Shown here piece by piece: positions 58,364-64,000 of a DNA stretch of 64,000 nucleotides (the stretch's first letter is position 1; each line of letters opens with the position of its first letter). The stretch is taken from positions 3,615,001 through 3,679,000 of the forward strand of contig JAEOAD010002712.1 in the NCBI GenBank assembly GCA_036365145.1, given 5' to 3'. The DNA is from Orientallactaga sibirica (lineage: Eukaryota > Chordata > Mammalia > Rodentia > Dipodidae). The position numbers and the translations under genes were made by a program. The notes under the pieces are model-generated. The model saw nothing but the letters and a program-made list of their open reading frames with translations, was not told where the DNA came from and did not search any database.

Positions 58364-58395
58364 ATATATATGTGTGTGTGTATGTAGTATATATT
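58364..58395. repeat. (TA)n/(TG)n microsatellite
   Basis: ATATATATGTGTGTGTGTAT then TATATA. Confidence 0.75.
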
Positions 58396-58611
58396 CAAGT
58401 CATGAGTTCAAAGAATGACCCAAAATAATATTCAAGCTTCACTGCATGCATATTAAAGCACTAGGATTTTTAATTTGGTCATTATTTTTTAAATGAACCA
58501 GAAGATATAAGTGTTTAATAATTTCTAGCTTAGTAACTGAATTAAACTGTATGAATCTATCACATAATTTTGCTCTTCTTTAAAAACATCCATGGTATAT
58601 CAATGTGAACT

Positions 58612-58760
58612 ACAGCGGGGTTCTGTTACTTATTACTGTGTGACCCTGACTAAGTCAGTTACCCTGAGTCCCACTTTCCTTGTGTAAAGTAACAGCATCT
58701 GCCTTGGTTTCCTGAATAGATTCAAAGACCAGAGGAAGCACAGATTAGACACAATGATAC
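58612..58760 (+). mobile_element. MIR fragment
   Basis: TATTACTGTGTGACCCTGAC then TAAGTCAGTTACCCTGAGTC, the MIR core. Confidence 0.65.
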
Positions 58761-60291
58761 TTGACACCACGTATTTCTCTATGCCATGATAATCAGTCAG
58801 ACTATTTTGTAATAAAAAACTTGAAGTTAGAATAAACTTCTTGAAAATGTAATACTTTTCTGTAAAATTATTGTGGCTTATTGTTTTCTTGTGAGAGAAA
58901 ATGTTATTGTTTCATTTTATGAATTATAAATTATTCAGCCTTTTTTTCCAGGCAACTTTGATAACACAACATTTTCACTAAGAAGTTCTCTACATTGTCT
59001 AAATTTTCAAACTTTAAGCATAAGGTTCTTCCTAGTAGTCCTGCAACAGTTTAAATACCAGCTATTTTTACTTAATATTTAAAATATGAAATTGTAGGTA
59101 TTTAAAATTTCTGTTTTAGGTATGTTGATATATGATTAAAAATTAAAATAACCAATTTAAATCATTTTTCTTGCAAGAAAATAGTAAATTGATTTTTGTG
59201 TTATAGGTCCCTTAAACAACTAAATGTCACTAGAATGTGTCAGTTTACCTGTGGGTTTGGAATGAAATATTGGTCTATATAGTTTTCACTGCTTTCCAAA
59301 ACCTAATGTTTTTGAAAGACATTATTCAAAACAAACAAAAACAACTTTCTTCAGGAGTCCCACCTCCTGAAAGTTGGGTACTAGTAATCAAGATGGTTCA
59401 TAGGACATCATTTCTATAACACTACTCTTTCACCTCGCCCATATTTCATCTGCAGGAATTTCAGTTTAGCCCTTAAGATTTGGAAGGGGAAAAGGGTCCT
59501 ACGGGAACCAAATACAATCATTTGATTATTACATGCATACCAAGGTCAACTCAGGATATGAAGTATACCATGGGAGCCTTAAAAATAAAACCTGAAAATT
59601 TCATAGTAGAAACTTCTATAATAAGATGTAATTGATTCTTACTATCATTTAAGTTCTGCATAATTGCCACAAATATCAAACATATTTAAGTCTCATCAGA
59701 AACACATATAAGTCTCAAGAAAATGATTAATATGTATCTTTATACATTAGATTTTATATTTTCAGAATGGAGTATAAGGAATACACACAAAGGAATACCC
59801 TCATGGGAAATTTGATCCAAAAGACAAAGATGTTAAAATAAAAATGTGTTATGATGTGATTTGGTAAGTAGGCAGTCTAAAACAGAATTTAAAATTTTAC
59901 AATTAAATCTTGCTTTACCAATTTATACAGGCAGAAGAGGGATTTGCAAAGGCAGTGCTGTGAACCCAGAAATGCAGAAATGCACAGCACGATCCTGGAC
60001 AGCCTTCCAGGTTCACAGACCCAGTGTGTGCTCTCATAGCGGCTTCTCCAAGAATGGAAGTGCCAAGAGCAGGAAATAAATGATTGAATTTAAATCCAGG
60101 ATTAGCCACAACTCAGAAGATCAACGATCTACATGAAAAAGCAAGCACGATACATTATCCACGTTGTGAAACCTTCAAAGTACTAACCCCACATGGGATC
60201 AGAGAAGCGAGCTGAGCGCTGGGTACCTCAGAGAAGACGGCGACTGACTTCATCCACTGCACCTAGTCACATGCACATTTCATTAGCATAC

Positions 60292-60369
60292 CTCAGGAGG
60301 CTTGAATTCTTCAATTCCACCTTCCATTTTCTGTTTAAGTGCACTGTTTACTTGCTTAGCATTCTGAAC
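60292..60369 (-). CDS. RCOR3: RCOR3 exon: coiled-coil segment
   Basis: This 78-bp exon has 26 codons, phase 0 at both ends, an AAAG acceptor and a GAG|GTATGC donor. The peptide runs [18 protein letters not shown] to KPPE and continues the LSD1-binding helix of CoREST proteins. It joins in frame to the exon at 63699-63917 (LKRQ then VQNAK) and to the exon at 52502-52559. It is identical to mammalian RCOR3 as far as I remember. Confidence 0.97.
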
Positions 60370-60587
60370 CTTTAACAAAATAACCCAAAATGTGAATGAG
60401 ATCACATGCTTCAGTAAGTTTTTATGAGTACTCAATAAATTAAAAGGACATACCAAAACCATTTTAAATTTTAGTTCAGGAGACTAGACACAATTATGGC
60501 ACTGACAGTATGCTATCCCACACCTCCAACTAATGGATACATTTAGTAGACTTGGATAAGATTATGAATACCACAAATCTTTTTTAC

Positions 60588-60664
60588 TTGGGGAGGCAGG
60601 TACTAAACCCAGGACCTCACTCATGTTAGATAAACTCTCCATCACTAAGCAACATCCCCAGTCC
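60588..60664 (-). mobile_element. ID-like tRNA-derived relic
   Basis: TACTAAACCCAGGACCTCAC then CATCACTAAGCAACATCCCC, a reversed ID-type element. Confidence 0.5.
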
Positions 60665-60702
60665 TTAATCACCCTTTAAATATCATTTTAAAAAGGAAAC
60701 TA

Positions 60703-60849
60703 GGCCGGGTATGGTGGCACACACCTTTAATCCCAGCACTTGGAAGGCAGAGGTAAAAGGATTGTTGTGAGTTCAAGGTCACCCTATGAATACATAGTGA
60801 ATTCCAGGTCATCGTAGACTACAGAAAGACCTTACCTTAAAAAAAAAGG
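60703..60849 (+). mobile_element. B1-type SINE
   Basis: GGCCGGGTATGGTGGCACAC to CTTACCTTAAAAAAAAA. Confidence 0.9.
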
Positions 60850-60851
60850 GG

Positions 60852-61057
60852 GGGCTGGAGAGATGGCTTAGCGGTTAAGGCGCTTGCCCGCAAAGCCAAA
60901 GGAACCAGGTTCGACTCCCCAGGACCCACGTAAGCCAGATGCACAAGGGGGTGCACACATAGGAATTCATTTGCAGTGGCTGGAGGTCCTGTCACACCCA
61001 TTCTCTCTCTACCTGCCTATTTCTGGATCTCTCTCTCAAATAAATAAAAATAAAATG
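60852..61057 (+). mobile_element. tRNA-derived SINE
   Basis: GGGCTGGAGAGATGGCTTAG CGGTTAAGG with GGTTCGACTCC; one of the copies closest to the family consensus. Confidence 0.92.
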
Positions 61058-61067
61058 TTTTTTAAAA

Positions 61068-61165
61068 AGATTGCCATTAGTTCAAGGACAGCCTGAGACC
61101 AGAGCAAGTTCCAAATCAGTCTGGGCTAGAGTGAGGCAAAAACCAAAAAAAAAAAAAAAAAAAAA
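61068..61165 (+). mobile_element. B1-type SINE, 5'-truncated
   Basis: AAGATTGCCATTAGTTCAAG to GTGAGGCAAAAACC and a long A-run. Confidence 0.8.
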
Positions 61166-61171
61166 AACCAA

Positions 61172-61350
61172 TGCTGATGTGGTAATGCACATCTTTAATC
61201 CCAGCACTCAGGAGGCAGAGGTAGGGGAGGATTGCCTAGAGTTCAAGGACACCCTGAGAATACAGAGTGAATCCCAGGCCAGCCTGGGCTAGAGTGAGAC
61301 CCTACCTTGAAAAAACAAAACAGAACAAAAAAAAAAAAGAAAAAGAAAAA
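61172..61350 (+). mobile_element. B1-type SINE
   Basis: GCTGATGTGGTAATGCACAT to CTACCTTGAAAAAAC and an A-rich tail. Confidence 0.9.
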
Positions 61351-61570
61351 GAAAAGAAAAAAGGAAACAAAAATAATAGCACTAAACTCTAAGAGTTTAG
61401 TCATTATCACAATGTTGTGCCAAAGTACCAAATGTTCCAATAATAAGAACTCCAGTGGCTAATATTTACTAGTTATCATTCTTGGTACCTTATATTTTAA
61501 TAAGAACAAAATCTCTAGAAGATCAAAACCAGCCTCTGAGGAAAGTACAATCAGTTTTGCTATAATATAC

Positions 61571-61701
61571 CATGCATGCTAGGCACTCCTTTAATCCCAG
61601 CATTCAGGAGGCAGAGGTAATAGGATTGCCTTGAGTTGGAAGCAGCCGGGAGCTATAGTGAGTTCTAGCCTAGACTAGAGTGAAACACTTCCTTTAAAAA
61701 A
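61571..61701 (+). mobile_element. B1-type SINE, diverged
   Basis: CATGCATGCTAGGCACTCCT then TTAATCCCAGCATTCAGG. Confidence 0.8.
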
Positions 61702-61710
61702 ATGGGGGGC

Positions 61711-61860
61711 AGCCAGGCATGGTGGTATACACCTTTAATTCCAGCACTTGGGAGACAGAGGTAGGAGAATTGCCATGAGTTCAAGGCCACCCTGAGACTA
61801 CATATTGAATTCCTGGTCAGCCTGGGCTAGAGTGAGACCCTACCTTGGAAAACCAAAAAG
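61711..61860 (+). mobile_element. B1-type SINE
   Basis: GCCAGGCATGGTGGTATACA to CTACCTTGGAAAACC. Confidence 0.92.
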
Positions 61861-61873
61861 AGAGGGAGGGGAG

Positions 61874-62079
61874 TGGCTGGAGAGATGACTTAGTGGTTAA
61901 GGTGCATGCCTGTGAAGCCTAAGGACCCAGGTTCAATTCTCCAGGTCCCACATAAGCCAGATGCGCATGGTGGTGCATGTGTCTGGAGTTCATTGGCAGT
62001 GGCTAGAGATCCTGGTGTGCCCATTCTCATACTCTCTCTCTCTCTCTGTCTCTAGCAAATAAATAAAAAAATAAAAATA
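61874..62079 (+). mobile_element. tRNA-derived SINE
   Basis: GTGGCTGGAGAGATGACTTA to a CAAATAAATAAAAAAATAA tail. Confidence 0.92.
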
Positions 62080-62254
62080 AGCCTGGCGTGGTGGCACATG
62101 CCTTTAATCCTAGCAACTTGGAAGGCAAAGGAAGGAGGACTGCCGTGAGTTTGAGGCCACCCTGAGACTACATAGTTAATTCCAGGTCAGCCTGGGCCAG
62201 AGTGAGGCTTTACCTTGAAAAACTAAAAAAAAAAAAAAAAAAAAGAAATAAAAA
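62080..62254 (+). mobile_element. B1-type SINE
   Basis: GCCTGGCGTGGTGGCACATG to TACCTTGAAAAACT and a long A-run; sits on the tail of the previous SINE. Confidence 0.92.
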
Positions 62255-62255
62255 A

Positions 62256-62451
62256 GAGGCCTGCAGATGCTTAGCAGTTAAGGCACTTGCCTGCGAAGCC
62301 TAAGGGTCCAGAATTCGATTCCCTTGTACCCAGGTAAGACAGGCGCACAAGGTGGCACATGCTTCTGGAGCTCGTTTGTAGTGGCTAGGAAGCCCTAGAG
62401 TGCCCATTCTTTCTCTCAATGAATGAATGAATGAATGAATAAAGAGAAAAG
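62256..62451 (+). mobile_element. tRNA-derived SINE with (AATG)n tail
   Basis: GAGGCCTGCAGATGCTTAGC to GAATGAATGAATGAATGAAT AAAG; last of the plus-strand SINE block. Confidence 0.9.
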
Positions 62452-63059
62452 AAAGATGCTAGTGAAAATGTAAATATAATCTTACTACGGACTCAGGATG
62501 AATTTTGAATTTCTTAACACGACCTTACAAGTTCACTTGCTTCAACTGTAACTGCGAACAACAAGTAGAAACTACGAAGAGCTTTCAAGTGGGCATAGCA
62601 GCAACGCCTGCAATGCTGACTCGCGGTGGTAAGAGCAGGCAGGAGCCAGAAGGATCAGGCCAGCTTGGCCTGTGTAAGGAGACTGTCTCAAAGAGAAAAA
62701 TAGCAATCCAATTCTCTCTGCCCCCAAGAGGTGATAAGGCCCTGGAATAATAATGGTAGTAGGGATGGGATCAAATGACAGAACTAATTTAAAGGAAATT
62801 TCAGATAAAATTCATGTAATTTGTTATCATTTGAATTAATGTTTCAGGGGAGAGAAAATGGCAGGAGCTAATTAAAGATTCTGATGTTCCAACAGACAGG
62901 AAACAGAGGAGGAAATTGCTGGGGGGAGCATCTAGCAGACAGTTGGAGCTACAGCTATGGAACTGGAGAGCAATGTCATAGCTCGACAAGTACACTATCA
63001 AGTCACCAGGACTGGCTGAGACAGGCTAAGAAAACACCGACTTTGAGAACATGATAGGC

Positions 63060-63185
63060 ACTGCTTCAAGCTTTCATCATACATTATCTTGTTTAATTCC
63101 TCCCAACCATCACCATCTAACTAATCTCTAGATGAGGAGACTTAGGCAGAAAGAAGTTAAACAATCCCCACAGGCTCACAGGGGA
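63060..63185 (-). mobile_element. MIR fragment
   Basis: TATCTTGTTTAATTCCTCCC and AGATGAGGAGACTTAGGCAG. Confidence 0.6.
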
Positions 63186-63319
63186 GACGCTTGTCCCGGT
63201 AGAACTTACAAGTTCACTGATGGGGGTGGTTCATAACCAGGTGACAACAACATTCTTCCTTCCTGCAACACTGTCACTACTGCAGTCCAAGATGATGACA
63301 CTGGTTACTCACTGCGCAT

Positions 63320-63500
63320 TCAAAATGTGCCAAATACTGCTAAGCAATCTGCAGTTTTCATCGCAAATGGTTTCCAAGAGCACTATGGTTAGTCTTCATA
63401 ATTTCATAGAAAACTGAAGTTCAGCACGATTCTATCATTTGTCTGGAGTCGCAGAGCTCACAGATAGAACTTCCAGGTTTCAAATCTAGACTAGGACAGT
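63320..63500 (-). mobile_element. MIR-family fragment
   Basis: TTTCATAGAAAACTGAAGTT, then GTCGCAGAGCTCACAGATAG and CAGGTTTCAAATCTAGAC. Confidence 0.55.
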
Positions 63501-63525
63501 CGTCATACAAACTGGAATGGAACTG

Positions 63526-63601
63526 AGCTAGAGAAGTAGCTCAGTGGTAGAGTATCTGTCTGCCATGCTAGAGACCTGGGTTCAAGCCCAATATGCGCAC
63601 C
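63526..63601 (+). mobile_element. ID-like tRNA-derived SINE
   Basis: GAAGTAGCTCAGTGGTAGAG (box A) and GGGTTCAAGCCC (box B) in tRNA order. It lies 98 bp from the RCOR3 exon end. It is not an intact tRNA gene: the acceptor ends do not pair. Confidence 0.6.
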
Positions 63602-63698
63602 AGAAGGAGCTTCTAGAAAAGAAACTCTGGAAACAACAGAGCTCAAGCCGGCAGAGACAAATGGACAGAATCCTTAGAGTGTTATTGTTATAAAATAC

Positions 63699-63917
63699 CT
63701 GACGTTTTAGAGAGATCAATTCCATATCCAGTTGCCTCAGGATGGTGTTGGCTGCATTAGGGCTACAGGACACAGCTACCACATCTTCCTGGGTTAAATA
63801 CATGCCCTTAGGAGGACGGCACTTCGACCGCTGAGAATGATGGCGATGCTGCAGGCTCTGATACTCTCTCCTCCCAAGGCCAATCTTGCTAGTCTGGACA
63901 GGTTGTTCAGTATTTCC
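63699..63917 (-). CDS. RCOR3: RCOR3 exon: linker to coiled coil between SANT1 and SANT2
   Basis: This exon encodes exactly 73 residues beginning [15 protein letters not shown] and ending ELISLKRQ. It is flanked by a TCTCTAG acceptor and a CAG|GTATTT donor, with phase 0 at both ends. The peptide matches mammalian RCOR3 (CoREST3) by memory. In the CoREST family this segment lies between SANT1 and SANT2 and includes the start of the long helix that docks on the LSD1 tower domain. RCOR3 scaffolds LSD1 and HDAC1/2 complexes on chromatin but is reported to be a weaker co-activator of LSD1 than RCOR1. The upstream exons (ELM2, SANT1) lie beyond the right edge. Confidence 0.97.
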
Positions 63918-64000
63918 CTAGAGAGGATGAAGGTAGAATTACAGTCCTTGGGTTTTACAGTTGTACACAGAGAAAACTGTTACAAATGAAGAAAATCTGC

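Larger units (their letters stand above)
52560..60291 (-). other. RCOR3: RCOR3 intron before SANT2
   Basis: This intron of about 7.7 kb contains plus-strand SINEs, an L1-like 3' end, an L2 fragment and a MIR. The span 58760-60290 is A/T-rich and unique, with nothing recognised. Confidence 0.9.
60370..63698 (-). other. RCOR3: RCOR3 intron in the coiled-coil region
   Basis: This intron of about 3.3 kb is dominated by a block of SINEs, all on the plus strand (60703-62451), and older MIR relics at 63060-63500. Confidence 0.9.

Noticed and set aside
63526..63601. Possible functional tRNA gene
   Set aside because: Box A and B are present, but the acceptor stem does not pair and the anticodon arm is imperfect; it fits an ID-like SINE.

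Overview
This is a vertebrate nuclear window from a rodent. The evidence is split genes with GT-AG introns, dense B1-type (7SL-derived) and tRNA-derived SINEs whose pyrimidine-rich tail ends in AAATAAATAAA, L1 3' ends and MaLR-like solo LTRs. The wording of the SINEs and of the LTR resembles what I recall from jerboas (Dipodidae, Jaculus-like). That species call rests on memory of repeat families and is moderate. No bacterial, viral or plasmid genes are present. Most long open frames here are chance frames through repeats.

Only two protein-coding genes are supported, both on the minus strand and in the conserved mammalian order RCOR3 -> TRAF5 (human 1q32). RCOR3 (CoREST3, a scaffold of LSD1/HDAC repressor complexes) enters from the right edge and ends in the window. 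Five coding exons were reconstructed: 63699-63917, 60292-60369, 52502-52559, 42398-42639 and 41595-41939. They join in frame and give the C-terminal half: linker, coiled coil, SANT2 and Pro/Gln-rich tail to the stop codon. A roughly 2.3 kb 3' UTR probably follows, to about 39.24 kb. TRAF5 (TNF receptor-associated factor 5) starts at a CpG island at about 25.9-26.56 kb. A roughly 22 kb intron 1 leads to the first coding exon (4228-4446), which carries most of the RING finger. The rest of TRAF5 lies beyond the left edge.

Layout, left to right: 1-4.2 kb, TRAF5 intron 2 with a solo LTR and SINEs; 4.2-4.45 kb, TRAF5 exon; 4.45-26.2 kb, TRAF5 intron 1 with SINEs on both strands, a nested SINE stack at 7.06-7.88 kb, a long pyrimidine tract at 15.4 kb and a SINE cluster at 21.9-24.0 kb; 25.9-26.56 kb, TRAF5 promoter with a 78-bp module repeated two to three times, each of the first two copies carrying a perfect cAMP-response element; 26.6-39.2 kb, intergenic spacer with two L1 3' ends in opposite orientation, a 3.8 kb minisatellite (35-bp unit, 31.72-35.57 kb), a SINE carrying a near-consensus CTCF motif and a second solo LTR; 39.2-64 kb, RCOR3 3' UTR, exons and introns, whose SINEs are overwhelmingly inserted antisense to the gene.

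The most distinctive element is the minisatellite between the two genes. Two CTCF-like motifs in divergent orientation flank it at a distance (27.66 kb minus, 36.81 kb plus), which suggests a possible boundary between the RCOR3 and TRAF5 regulatory domains. That is inference only.
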